Shown here piece by piece: positions 45,144 through 56,472 of a DNA stretch of 64,000 nucleotides. The stretch is from positions 2,957,151 to 3,021,150 of the forward strand of contig CAJINV010000007.1 of assembly GCA_905178155.1 (NCBI GenBank), read 5' to 3'. The notes beneath the pieces were generated by a model. That model ran no database searches. It saw nothing but the letters and a program-made list of their open reading frames with translations, and was not told the origin of the DNA. The first letter of the stretch is position 1; every line of letters begins with the position of its first letter. A program made the position numbers and the translations under genes. The stretch comes from Amoebophrya sp. A120 (taxonomy: Eukaryota > Sar > Dinophyceae > Syndiniales > Amoebophryaceae).

Positions 45144-48100
45144 TCAGTCTGAAGTGGAATCATCCCAGATCACGATCGGAGCCGCACAAACACCCCTTTC
45201 CCACAGACCGATTGGTGAGGTTGTCTCGGTAGGGGTCGCCCCGGGTCCTGTTGATGGGAATGGTGATCCCGGACGGTTTCCTTGAGCCGCCTGGTTACGA
45301 ACGCCCTCGAGGCCGCAATCCCTTCCGAAGAGTTTGGTCGGCGGGCCGCTTTCCTTTAGGATGTCATCGACGTGCTTGCTACGCCAAAACGGGAGGTTCT
45401 CACTTCCGTAACTTTGCGCCATTTCCGCGAATATTCTTACATGTTTCCTCAGTTCCCAGAGCGAATCTTCATTCTTCTGTAAAGCGGTTTTTAAAGGCGG
45501 CAGGTCCTCGATCTTAATGGAACCCCGAGATTCTGGCTCAGAACTGCACTTGTAAAAAAAGTGGATAGCAACATTTACCAGCGAAAACTTATTTTCCGTG
45601 GCGTCTTCTCCGAATGAGTCCACCCCGCGAAACTGCAACACGACTCGTCTACCATTGATCCCGTCGACATATTCGGTACTGAAGGCTGCAAGAAACCAGC
45701 GCATATTTTGCAGCGGAAGGGTGCGGAGACGAACTACGTGTGGAGAGTTGGGCTGCGAGGGTGGAGGAGCATCTCCCTCGGCTCCCGATGGCGGGTCAGA
45801 ATCATATTCTCGAACCTCGTAGTTTCGACTAAACCTCAACAAATTCCGAGCGATGACCGACCACCAGGAGGTAGGCTCCTCCTCACGGCTCGCATCTGAA
45901 GATGCGGAAGACGATCCACGAGCACCAGTATCCTGAGCAAAAACGTCCCCACACCAGAGTCAAGATGGGAAATCTGCTAGACAAATCAACCAGCTTTAGT
46001 TGTTTCGCATGACAAGTTTGTCGTCGTAGTCTGGTCCTGTTTAGCTAGTTCAGCAGCATCACAGATCTAGAATATCATGCTGATTCTAGCATTAAAAATT
46101 CCCAAACACGACTAGAAAATGCTTCTCATGGGGCTCCGCATGAGAAACTTTTTTGGCATGTAGATTGGGGTGGGGACGTTTTTACTCAGAATAACCAGGT
46201 CGCGTTCTTCTTCTTGGCACGTAGCTGCTGTACTCCTCATCCGGCCTTCCTAGCTCTTGCACAATGCGATATCCAAGATCAATCAGCCCAGACTGGTCTG
46301 CACCAGCGTCTCGCAGGTCGTGCTCTTCCCTCTCTGCGCGTGCGAGCACAGTTCGCGTGTACGAACGCAGTGCCAGTTGCTGGTTTGCGGTGAGTACGTC
46401 CTGCAGATCACGCAACCATGATGTAGTTCCCGAATCACGGTAGATCTCGCGCCGAACTGTCGTTTCCAAAAGATCTTGATAGTCAAGGGCACCTGATGCA
46501 GTTAGTGTGCTTGTGGGAAGATGAGACCTGCTTTGTTCCTGCGTCGAAGCTCGTCCAGGATCCGCAGTGGTAGCTCCTGACGGCACGACCAACGAAATCG
46601 TAAGAAAAAATCCCCCCTCCCAATATCGAAGAGGTGCGCCTTCTAATGCTGATTTGTGGCCACAAATCGCGTCTGTCCTGCAAGGAGGCAAGTCCACAGG
46701 CTCCGCCGCATTATGCAGGCGGCTTGTCATCCTGTTGGGCCTACAGCGCGGACGTTTTTCATGCTAAGCGCCTAGGCCAAAGCCTCTCTACTCAGGCTTA
46801 CTATGGGTCTGCAGTCCTCTCCAGCACGACAAACCTGATTTGTGTACGCAAATCCAGCATCAGAAACTTCGTTTTTGATATGGGGAGAGGAGATTTTCCC
46901 TTTGGATAAACGAATCAGAATCTTCCGGTCGTGTGCTGGTCACACTCCCGTATCTTGCAAAGTCCTTTATCCAGTCCACTACCCTTGCGCTGCTAAAGGT
47001 AGCAAAAAGGCTCGGGAACGTCGAAATACAATCCCTTTCCGCTGTGACAGCCAAAGAAGAACGCGCTGGTAGTACAGTAGCAAGACCGTCACTGCTCTGC
47101 TGAGCAGTGGAAGGCTCTCTCGTCGTGTAATGCGATTTCAACACCTCCGCGACATAACCTGCGGCACACTCGCAGGCCGCTGTGTAGGCTCGGTCAAACG
47201 CAGCCCTCTGCCGCTCAACCTCTGAACGAAGACCTGCTGTTCCCGGCAACAAACCGATCTGTTCTGCTTCTAGCGCGTTGCGCTTCGTTCGCACCAAGCG
47301 CAGCAGCGCACGCAGCGCTTCCGGCAGCCGGCGAGCTTCCGAAGCGGGAGCTTCCGAAAAGTTTTGTCCATTTTGGCTGTGCGCCTCGAGTGTCCGTCGT
47401 TTCCGCTGGGACCACGCGGAGGAAGTAAGTTGTATTGCCGTTCCGCGATTGTGCGCCATCCTTCGGTGGTCCCGCATCTCCTCCAGCAACGTTGTTAAAA
47501 AAGACCGCGGCACCAAATCACCAGCTTCAGGAGCGGTGTCGTCTTCTTCTACCCGAACTTCCTCCGGATCCTGCATTCTATACAGCAGTAGCACATTCTC
47601 ACCTTCTCGCTCAAACGAGCGCGCGTTTTCGCCGACTATGCGGCTGTGCAGCCCGAATGCCCGAGCCCCGGAACGGAGTGCCGCGACTGCCACCAGGAGC
47701 TGGGAAAGCTCCCCGAGCTTCTTGAGACGAGTGTCTAGTAGGTCGTGTTCTCGCGTCTGCCCGGATGGCAGTAGTCCCTCCCCCCCATGGGCACCGTTAT
47801 GTCGAAGCGCAGCTACTAGCGCGCCTCGGTCCGGCGCGGCGCCGCGCAACTGGTGCCCCATCAGCAACTCAAACGGCGCCCCATTTACGAGCCGTTCCCA
47901 CTCCTCACCGCGCAACCTCCAACCCCAAGGCTCACTCTGTGGTAGCGACGGTCTCTCAAACTCAAACATGTCCCGGAAAAACTGCAGTCGCGGGTAGAGC
48001 GCGTATAAGTCAGAAGATTGCTCATTCTGTCGATTCGCTGGTGTGATCACCTGCTCTGCATCAGGAATATCACCCGCATCAGCGAGTTCCTGCGCAGGAG

Positions 48101-51100
48101 AAAGTTCCCGACGCGGCCGCGTGTTAGCTCGCCGGTATCTCTCCTCCGCCTCCCGCCGTTCCGCGGCTCTGATAAAGTTGACATCGACGTGCTTCGTCTG
48201 ATTTCCGTTCGCCCTTGCTGCTTTCACCAGCTTTTCGCGGACCACACTTGCTGGCAAGCGGGGTGTAGGTGGTAGCCATGAGCCTTGCAAATAGCGGCTT
48301 CTTTCCCGTCTTACGCGCCGCCACCGCAGGTCCCGTTCCGTCAGCTCGATGGCAGAAAGAGGATCGCGCGGCGGTGGTAAGAACGAGGGCATGTCTAGTA
48401 CTTCGCGCGTCCTCTGCAGCCGGTGTTGTTGTTCTTCTTCCCCGTCTTCCCCCGGACTTGTCTGGGCCTGATCAACGTCAACCGCTGCACTTCCAACCTG
48501 ACCGCTTCCGGCGCTGCCCGAAGATGCCCCTTGCTGCTGTGGATGAACTTGCCCGGAAGATGAATCGTCCGCACTGCCCGCAGCCGCGGTCCTCGCTACA
48601 GGTTCCTCCAGGTCGCGCTCGTCCTCGTCCCCAAAGTAGAACAAAACCGCTTCTTCCGGGGTCAAAGAACCGGTTCTCGACGCCAGGTCGTTGCTCGGAG
48701 GTGCTGCTGCAGAAGAAGGTTGCGGACCAAGAGTGCCCGTTTCAGTGACTGGCCGTGCGCTCACGGGCGGAGAAAACGGGTCAGGCGTTTGATCAGTGGG
48801 AGGAGTAGCCAGCGCCGTACTACCCGCATCTACAACCGCGGAGGTATGCCCAGCGTCGCCTCGCTCTTCACCCATTGGTAAAACAGGTGTCGTCGGGAGA
48901 AGAAGAACGTTTCCAGAACCAGTGCTAGCCGCGCCGCGGTCAGCGTCAGCAGTCAAAGCCTCATCTCCGTCGTTGGATAAAGACGGCCCTGCGTCCCCAG
49001 GTGAAGCTACGACCTCTACCGGACTCCCGGGTGCTGCAGTGGGAGGAAAATTTGTTGCGATAACAGCTGAAGACAACTGATCACTTTCCTGGAGTTGTAG
49101 TTCTCCTGCTGGAGACGGGACAGCCGCACTGGACGCCGCTGATGCCCCTTCCAGAGCTGCAGACACCGTCACGCCAGATTCCTCCGCTAGTACCTCCGCC
49201 GACGCCACTGTTCCTGCTTCCGCAGGAGCTTCGGTAGGCCCGTCGAGTGCTTCGTGCTTTGGGGCGGGCGTCGGGCCCGCTTTTGGGGACGGAGGTGGAG
49301 GATTACTCGACTCGGACTCACCAGCTGGTGCTACATCAAAATTCGCTAGTGCCTCCGTCTTCGCGCCTGCTTTTGCGGAAGGACCAGTTGTCGTTCCACT
49401 TTCGTCACCTGCTGTCGCGTCTTGATGGTGTTCACCATCATCATCTTCTTCTCCAACACCTGTACTCGCTTCTGGCGTGGAGATCGCTCCCACCGCACCA
49501 GCCTCTCCCCCGCCCACTTGCACGTTCGGGCCGCTGGTTGGCGGCTGCGGCACAGACCCTCCTTGGGGCTGCTGTGCGAGGAAAGGCTGCGGGAGTTGGA
49601 TAGTAGCTTGCACCTGCTGCGGCTGTGGTGGCAGTTGCGGTGGCAGCTGTGGTGGCAGTTGTGGCGGCAGCTGCGGTGGCGGTGCTGAGGCCTGTGGCCG
49701 TGCTGCAGACACGCCCGGTTGCGGTCCTGGTCCACGCGTTCCTGCGAGACTGACCTGCTGCTGCGCGTTCCGAACAACCGCTTGTCCACCTGCTCTTGCA
49801 TCGTGTGGTCCCACCGTGACTCCTGGTGGCTCCGGAATGTCAAGACCCGGAACGCCGACTATATCATCTACCGCCCCTGGTCCGGTCGTCGGGAAGAACG
49901 GCGGCGGAGGTTGCAGTGGCGCTAAAGGAAGAAAGTCCCCACCACCTTCACCTCCAAAGCCGTCTGAAGATCCAGCAGTGATACCGTGGTTGTTTCCCGG
50001 CCCCCCTGATATGCCGGCACTGGTTCCGTTTCCGGATTCTCCTGCCGTCCACACCGGTTTATTGTGTGCTTCGCCCATTGGATGCTGTTCGTCCCCCGTT
50101 CCCGGCAAAAACCCAGAAACCGTGAGGGACTGCCGCGAGCTTTTCTTCCGTTGCATGTTCGCCATGGCCACGCCGATGCCCACCGACATACCCACGCCGC
50201 CCAGGACCACCAGCACCAGGATCACGCCGGGCAGCGAGATGACCGACCAAACTGCGGAGAGGCAGGTGCGCGATTTGTCGCTCTGCTGTTGTTCGTGGTG
50301 GTCGCCCTCTTGGACTTTGTTGCGGACTTTTTTCGGTGATGTCGTGGACGACCCACGGGGAGAGGATCTCGTTCCAAGCGAGGATTTATTTCCTAGCAGC
50401 AGCTGATCGCTTTCGTCGAGGTTCTGTTCCTGATTCTGTCTCATCTGTTCTTCTCGTCCGGGAGGAAACGAAAAACCAGCTTCGTTGTCTTCCAGGGCAA
50501 GGTTCTCGTCGTCACCAGCATTTTTCGCAGCGGAAGTTACTTCTGGACAGGCCGTCCGCCGTTCATTTGTTTCGCCGATTTTTTGATGGGATGAAGATAC
50601 ATCCACCTCGTTCGCTTGTTCATCTACTGTGCAGCCAGGAGGACTCTCACCGTTTTTTCTGTTTCTTTGCAAAAGCGCCGACGTCTCGCTTTCGCGGTCC
50701 GAGCGAGAGCTCGTCACGACAGAGGTCTCGCCTGCTTCTACACCGCCCTCCTGCCCCGGAGAACTACCGGACAGCCCCGTGCTTTGCGTCTTGTTGCTTC
50801 TCCCACTCACGATGTGCTTTCGGTGCAACACGGTGGCGGAGCTTCCCGGGATCGGGCGGATCGGTGCACGCTGGAACGGAAAATGATTCATCAGCTCCTC
50901 AACAGCAGTCATGTGAGCATTCGTTTCAAGCCGGCCACTTTGATTCACTTCCAACTGCTGGAGACTTACCAGTTCACGATGCAAGCACTCCGCCGTCGGC
51001 CGCCGTTCCGGCTCGCGCTCCAGGCACGCTTGCAGCAGGTACATCAGGTGTTCAAACCTCAACCCGTCTAATTGTTCCGCGTAAGGCCGCTGCATCTCCT

Positions 51101-53372
51101 CGTGGCTGCCAGAAGCGGGTGCAATTTCCGTAGCACCCTGGAAGTTTCTGTACACTTCGTACCGGTCTGGATACTGGATTTCCATTTTTTCATCCACGAT
51201 GCAGAACATGACGCGGTTCCCCCCGCCCCTCTGATTGTACAGGTACGCGTGCGGCGGCCTCCCGTAGATCATCGCGTACAGGATAATCCCCAGCGACCAA
51301 ATGTCCGTCCCCGGCTTCATCTTCATGCTACTTTCATACTGATCCCCCTGGAAAAAGGCCTCCGGCGCCATGAAGAGCGCTGTCCCGCACTGCCCGTGGC
51401 GGGAAATGTGCGTTTTGTCCTGCTCCAGCGCCTTCGCCAGGCCAAAGTCGGACACCTTGATCTTCGTTTTCTGCTCGAACATCAGCAAATTCCCCGGCTT
51501 CAGGTCGAAGTGTACAATCTTTTGCGAATGGATAAACTGCACCGCCGCGGTCATCTGGCGGAAGCACTCGAGAATGGTACGAAGCGGCATGAAGAACTCC
51601 TGTCGCTGGCGGCGGAAAATCAGTTTTGGCGGCTCTTGGTGCTTCTTGCGGTCGTCGTGTACTTGGTCTTCTTCTACTTCGGGACCACAACCGCTACCCT
51701 CTTCATCAAGCCTGTTCCCATTTATTTCCCCCGCAACATTTTTGCTCCTCTCCACGAGGTACCAAAACTCCTTGTGATAACTGTGAAAGTCGCAATCGGC
51801 AAACTCGAGCAGAATGAACAGCCGCAACGTGTCCGCTTCGTAGCGCGAGCCGAAGCAGCGCACCACGTGCTGGCTGTAGCCGGACTTTCTGTTTTCGCTT
51901 GTCAATTGCTCCAGGAGCAGAACCTCTTTTTGGTACGTCCTCAGCCGCTCTTCGCTCTGGGCCGCCACGACCTTCATGGCGTAGGAGTTCCCGTTGCGGA
52001 CCACGCGGTAAACTTCCGCCGTGCCCCCCCGGCCGAGCAGATTTTGCACCACAAAGGACCCGTCATCGAGCGAAAACGACGACTTGACGTCGCGCAAGGA
52101 ATTTAATTCGGCTCCTTCGGTGTTGTCGTCGTTGCTTTCTGACAGAAGGGGTGGCACGGCAACAGCTGGTCCTGGTGCATGCTCTGATACAACTACTTCT
52201 GCGTTTTGTCCTCTAGTACCAGCTGGCTGGGTACAACTAGAAGCAGCTTTATTTTGCGTTAGTGGCAATAGACGCTGCTGCCCTGATGTCGCGGGTGCTG
52301 CCCCTTGTCTGTCCAGAAAATAACCGGCACGGTGCCGCGTTGCGCTCGTTCCTGCACCGCGCGGTGCGTTGTGCTCGTTCCGGTTGATGTCGTCCCCTCC
52401 TTGTGCCAACAGCTGGTTGTAGTATTCAAAGCCACTGTTAATATCTGACGAACTCGCCGTTGCGGCCGGGCGTCGCGCGTCATCGCTGACCCGCGGCAGA
52501 AACTCGGCGTCCGGGAGAGTTTGCGTAGCCGAGGAACTGTTGAAAAGAAAGCGCTCTTGTTGCTGGTGGGTGGGCGAAGAAAAAAGTAGCGGCGGAACGG
52601 ATAGTGGCGGCCTGTTCGATGGGGAGCAAGCGACTGCAGTTGTCCTTGACGTCTCGCGTGCAGCTGCCCATTCTGCTGTAGCGGATGGCCGTTCTTCAAG
52701 CGGACTTGTTTCTTGCGCTTTCCAATTAGCGGAATGCGACGCAGCGCCCTCGTTGTCGCCAGCGAGCAAGTACGCGAAAGAACCTCGTCCTCCGGTGTTG
52801 CTGCAGAAAGACGCTCGCCTGCCCTTGTCGGTACTGTCGTGTCGCCGTGGTTCTTGTGATGCGGTTCCAGTACCGACAGCAGGATTCTTTCGCTTCTCGT
52901 CTGACAGGAGCTCCTCATGCTCGCATCCCAGTGAATCCTGCGCTTGCTGTTGATAAAACTCTTGCTCTACTACTTCGCAGTGGGAACCATTCACAAAGGC
53001 TTGAAAAGCCGCGTTTCTGTCTGCGATCTTGTTTCTATTTTCCAAATGTAGTTGTGCCGCGACTCTGTTTGGTGTGCCTTCGGTGGTATCCGTGTGGTTG
53101 CTACAAGTGCTGGGGGTTCGACAGGTTTTGTTCTTGTTCCTTTGGGTCGTCGCTACTACACTTTTACTTTGGTCGTGTCCCTCTGTCTGCCTGTCTTGGT
53201 CGTGCTTCTTGTACTCATTTTTCTGTCTTGACGTTGTTGAATTTGATATATCATCACCAGAATTATAATCGTCCACTTTGCTGCGCTGTCCTTCATCTGA
53301 GGTCGAAATCATACTGCATGACGCGGCGTCCTCCTGATCTGCAGCGCAGTGAAGCGACATCTCTTTCCGCAC
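45144..53372 (-). CDS. Membrane-anchored Mps1/TTK-like protein kinase paralogue, 3 exons
   Basis: Exons are 53372-46909, 46590-46194 and 45923-45144. The joined length is 7641 bases, exactly 2547 codons, close to the 2508-aa paralogue. Kinase domain about residues 437-790: GRGGTAEV, Lys467, HFDLKPGN (Asn retained), DFG, APE, and the Mps1-type IVDEKMEIQYPD. A transmembrane segment lies at about 1042-1068 (GVILVLVVLGGVGMSVGIGV) with basic RKK just after it. A Pro/Gln repeat and long disordered linker follow, then the shared module: SQLLVAVAALRSGARAF, then REGENVLLLYRMQDP. Past the first introner come DYQDLLETTVRREIYRD, like the paralogue's DPLEAIVRKQVYRN, and past the second VVLQFRGVDSFGED, like LSLQFRGVERPCGG. 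So both introner excisions are confirmed by alignment to a copy that lacks them. The start may be the ATG four codons later. Confidence 0.88.
45929..46193 (-). mobile_element. Introner, family E (kinase paralogue intron 2)
   Basis: Element of 265 bp. Ends are TATCCTGAGCAAAAACGTCC (left) and an inverted TATTCTGAGTAAAAACGTCC (right). Perfect duplications ACCAG lie at 45924-45928 and 46194-46198. The interior holds CATGACA and TCTCATGC words like other families. No GT-AG cut is possible within the duplication. Confidence 0.92.
46596..46908 (-). mobile_element. Introner, family D (kinase paralogue intron 1)
   Basis: Element of 313 bp, the longest in the window. Inverted ends are imperfect over about 65 bp (right end inverted: TATCCAAAGGGAAAATCTCC; left end: AATCGTAAGAAAAAATCCCC; both reach CTGATTTGTG-like sequence). 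Perfect duplications AACGA lie at 46591-46595 and 46909-46913. Excision fuses EDSDS to LVVPSG in frame. Confidence 0.87.
49625..49684 (-). repeat. 12-bp coding repeat (Pro-Pro-Gln-Leu)
   Basis: About five copies of a 12-base unit encode repeats of PPQL in the linker of the second kinase. It is absent from the paralogue, so it arose or expanded after duplication. A flexible polyproline linker is the likely effect. Confidence 0.85.
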
Positions 53373-54354
53373 GGTTTCTTTTCGTTTTCGGCAGTGAGGA
53401 ACTGCATGCTTTTACTCTGGGCTCCGGGGGGTCACAGCTGGCATTTTCTTGGAGGAGTGCTGTCGTCCGAAACGTCAATTGATTTGCACGGCAAAGCGTG
53501 CAGTGCTTGCTAATGCTGTTAAACTGTTAATTTTCCACTAAAAGAAAAGTCCACGATAATTTTATACTAAAGTTAAGATAGTTACAGCAAAACATACTAC
53601 AGTCGGCGCGAGATAAAGACGCCTCAAAAAGGCAAACTGTCCCCCTCCATGTCCACCCCTGAAAAATTGTACAGAAACGCGATCGCGTTGTTTGGTTTCA
53701 TTTTAGAAATAATGTATCAAAACGCCAAATCCATACCAGTCTGCAGCAGGACTCGTCCGCGAAGGCCTGCCACTGAGGGGAGGAACAGCCGCTGCCTCGC
53801 CCCTGCAATATTATATCGGACGCACGTGTCGTGTGACTTCAACTTGAAATCAACGTTGCGTCTCACAAGATCTCGACGGACCTGACAAGATCTCAAGTTG
53901 ATCTTTCTTCTTCGCCTACGATGTGCAGAAGATCCAAGATCTTTCCACGTTGTGAATGCAAATAGATCACGAGGAGCACCTGCTGCGTCAACAAGATGAA
54001 GATATTGCCAAAATCGAAAAATACAAACGCTTTCTCAATAAGCACGGACCTCTGACGATCCATCTTCTCTTGTGAATCATTTGTAGTCTTGTCTCGCGAT
54101 TATAACAGGGTGATCATTGTCCTAGCGAAGTAAAACAGGCGTAGACGTCGGAGGCCTTTTTTCCGGTCGTCGAGAATGCGAATCAATTCATTATACTCAG
54201 TTTTTCTTTTTCTATTGCGCGCACGATTTTTGAGCGACGGGAACGTCAGAACTACTTCTCTCGGAAGCTTGGAGAAGGATTATGCGCATCTTCTCCATTC
54301 TAGCACCGCACCAAAGCTGAGTTTAAGTAGGTACAACTCCTGTGATAATGACAT
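53373..54354. other. Intergenic region, nothing recognised
   Basis: This holds the downstream region of SEC13 and the upstream region of the second kinase. No motif-bearing frame. A cluster of AAGATC-like words between 53860 and 54000 forms no regular repeat. Confidence 0.5.
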
Positions 54355-56472
54355 TCATTCTGCGCGATCCACGCGTCGCCACTGGTTATCTAGGTCCTCC
54401 TTGAAGATGCGAACGGTTTCCTCCTCCCCGCAGGAGAGGCAGACACACAACCCCGTCACGGACCACGTGACACGGTTGACCGGGAGGTTGTTCTCTACAT
54501 GTATCTATCAAATGCAAAAATGTCTGGGTCTGGAAGAGTCATGCTGCTTTTGCATGACACAGTAGGGCTGTCATGGAAGCTCTAGCATCACAGGTTTCGA
54601 GAAGCTTCCGCAATGCCAAATCCGCATGACAAATGCCCCACTTTGGTGACAGAAAGTGGGCAGCTTTTGCTGCCTACGCATGAGAGATTTTTGTGTGCTG
54701 TGAAATGCGCATCACAAGTTTGCATTCTTCCAGACCCAGACATATTTGCAATGCATAGTATCGTCGCGCTGTTCTGCCAGTTCAGTCCCTCCATGGTCTG
54801 CACCCATATTTTGCACGTTCCGTCCTCGTATCAAAAGTAAAAATGTCTGGGTCTCGAAGAATGCATGTTTGTCATGCTTGTCTGGCATAACTTCTAAATC
54901 TGTCATGCACGTTACCCAAGAGCTCCATTTTTCTGTGATGCAGCAACGCAGTTTGTCATGCAGAATAGGCAACACCTAGAAGCTCAGAAACTTGTCATGC
55001 TAAGCCAGTATTTGTGGCCTCATCATGAGACGCCACCCAGCATCACAAGTTTCCAGACCCAGACATTTTTACATTTGATACCTCGGAACCGGAGGCGAGA
55101 AAATTCGAGGGGATGCCGATGTTCGGTCGCCAGGCGACGGATCGCACGGGCCCTGCATGAGAGGTCGGGGGCGGGACGGTGGAGCCCCCTCCAGACGGGT
55201 GCTGGTCTCCTTCGGGGTTTGGTGGCACTGGAGGTGAATCGCCGCTACTGCTCAGAGTGCCCTCTTCCACCCACTTTTTGTCGTCGGCGTTCCAGCGCCA
55301 TATTTTCACGTTGGAGTCGAAGCCGCCGGACACTAGTCTCCGCGGCCGCAGCGCGGGCATCATGTACCCGCCCTGCACCGCAGGGCCGGAGGCGAGGGTC
55401 GCCGGGCTGACGGGCACCGCCCAGCTCACGCTGGAAACGCCGTTTTGATGGGCTTTCAGCACGCCAATCTTCATTAGGGGGCCCGTCTGGTTTTGCGCCT
55501 CGAAAATGGTCACGAGGCCACTGGAGGAACCCGCGGCAATGAACAAGCCGAATCTGCGAAAATAAAAATCTTCTCAATTATCCGATGCAAAAAGTCTACC
55601 TCGATTCAGGGTTGGTTCTCTTCCACGTGCAGCTGCGGCGCATGATGTCGAGACAAACAAACCTCCAATTATCAGGAGTCTCATTTCAGCCTCTTCTTCC
55701 CGTCCTATGCAGCATCTAAGTATGCGCAATAAGATCCGATCGATAGATAAACATTGAGAAATAATCGTAATCCACGCAATCAACACAATACTCTTTCGGC
55801 CCTATCTGCACAGTTGTGGCAGCCCCGTCCAGCCTTTCTCGCCACACCAGGGACCAGTCGCCGGGCCGCCCTTCTCGCCAAAGCATCACACTGCCGCACG
55901 CGCCGCACGCTGCTATCATCGTCCCTTGTGTCGGGTCGCTCCAGCAGATCTGCTGCAACGGGCCGGCTACCTGTCGTTTTTTGTTATGTTTCGTTTATGT
56001 ACTATCTCGAGAACTTCCACGGACACGGAGACTCGTGCAATTTACCTTCTACGAGAATCTGCTAGAATTAGCCGTGTCGAGACACCAAACAAATCTTCCA
56101 CTGAAACCTATACCCAAAACCACAGCAGGCATCACAATCACTGTTGGTAGGTACGTAGAAAGAAAAAACATATACATCTGGGTGCTCCAGTCTGGCGACC
56201 AGTCTGGCTTCTTCTGTGCCCGTGGCCAACTTTGACACAATATTCTCCCCCGCTGTGGAGATTTCGTAGACAAAAATCACCCGGTCGCCGCAGACCGCGA
56301 GCCGTTTGCCATAGTAGTCGATGGCCAGATCCACGATCTGGGTGTTCTCCGGCACGTCAATCGTGCTGTCGGCCACCAGATTCGTGCTCCCCCCGCCGCC
56401 GCTGTAGATGGGAGCCGATGTCATGTACTCGCGCAGCCGCGCGTCCGCGGGCAACGTCGGGGGCGCGACCAT
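54355..56472 (-). CDS. SEC13: SEC13, COPII coat / nuclear-pore WD40 protein, 5 exons
   Basis: Exons are 56472-56176, 55970-55792, 55553-55081, 54823-54758 and 54500-54355; total 1161 bases, 386 aa plus stop. SEC13 forms a six-bladed propeller completed by a partner blade; with SEC31 it makes the COPII cage for ER-to-Golgi vesicles, and it also sits in the nuclear pore. Motifs run in family order: DLAIDYYGKRLAVCGDRV, LQQICWSDP, GLFIAAGSSSGLVTIFE, LKAHQNGVSSVSWA, RLVSGGFDSNVKIWRW, GPVRSVAWRPNIG, SGSEDGTCKIWVQT, and VNRVTWSVTG near the end. The first two introns are GT-AG; the last two are introners. Only after removing both does the propeller read through. It is longer than most SEC13 (about 300-320 aa) because of Pro/Gly/Ser inserts. 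The N-terminal extension is short. Confidence 0.93.
54506..54757 (-). mobile_element. Introner, family A (SEC13 intron 4)
   Basis: Element of 252 bp. Left end TATCAAATGCAAAAATGTCT; inverted right end TATGCATTGCAAATATGTCT. Perfect duplications GTATC lie at 54501-54505 and 54758-54762. It joins NSATI to HVENNLPVNRVTW in frame. Confidence 0.93.
54829..55080 (-). mobile_element. Introner, family A (SEC13 intron 3)
   Basis: Element of 252 bp, the same length as its neighbour 71 bp away. Left end TATCAAAAGTAAAAATGTCT; inverted right end TATCAAATGTAAAAATGTCT. Perfect duplications CCTCG lie at 54824-54828 and 55081-55085. This is the one site with a perfect duplication where a GT-AG cut is possible: the coding-strand duplication CGAGG supplies G of the donor and AG of the acceptor. 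Confidence 0.93.
55554..55791 (-). other. Conventional GT-AG intron (SEC13 intron 2)
   Basis: A 238-bp intron, GTATTGTG to TTTTCGCAG. Splicing gives GPKEFGLFIAAGSSSG. No inverted ends. Confidence 0.82.
55971..56175 (-). other. Conventional GT-AG intron (SEC13 intron 1)
   Basis: A 205-bp intron, GTATATGT to AACGACAG, joining RLEHPD to VAGPLQQICW. No inverted ends. The acceptor could shift by a few bases, but phase and length agree with the 387-codon total. Confidence 0.75.

Noticed and set aside
54588-54975. Open frames on both strands inside the SEC13 introners
   Set aside because: They are family-A element sequence; the same words (for example KCLGLE and NVWVWK in translation) appear in each copy and come from the inverted ends.
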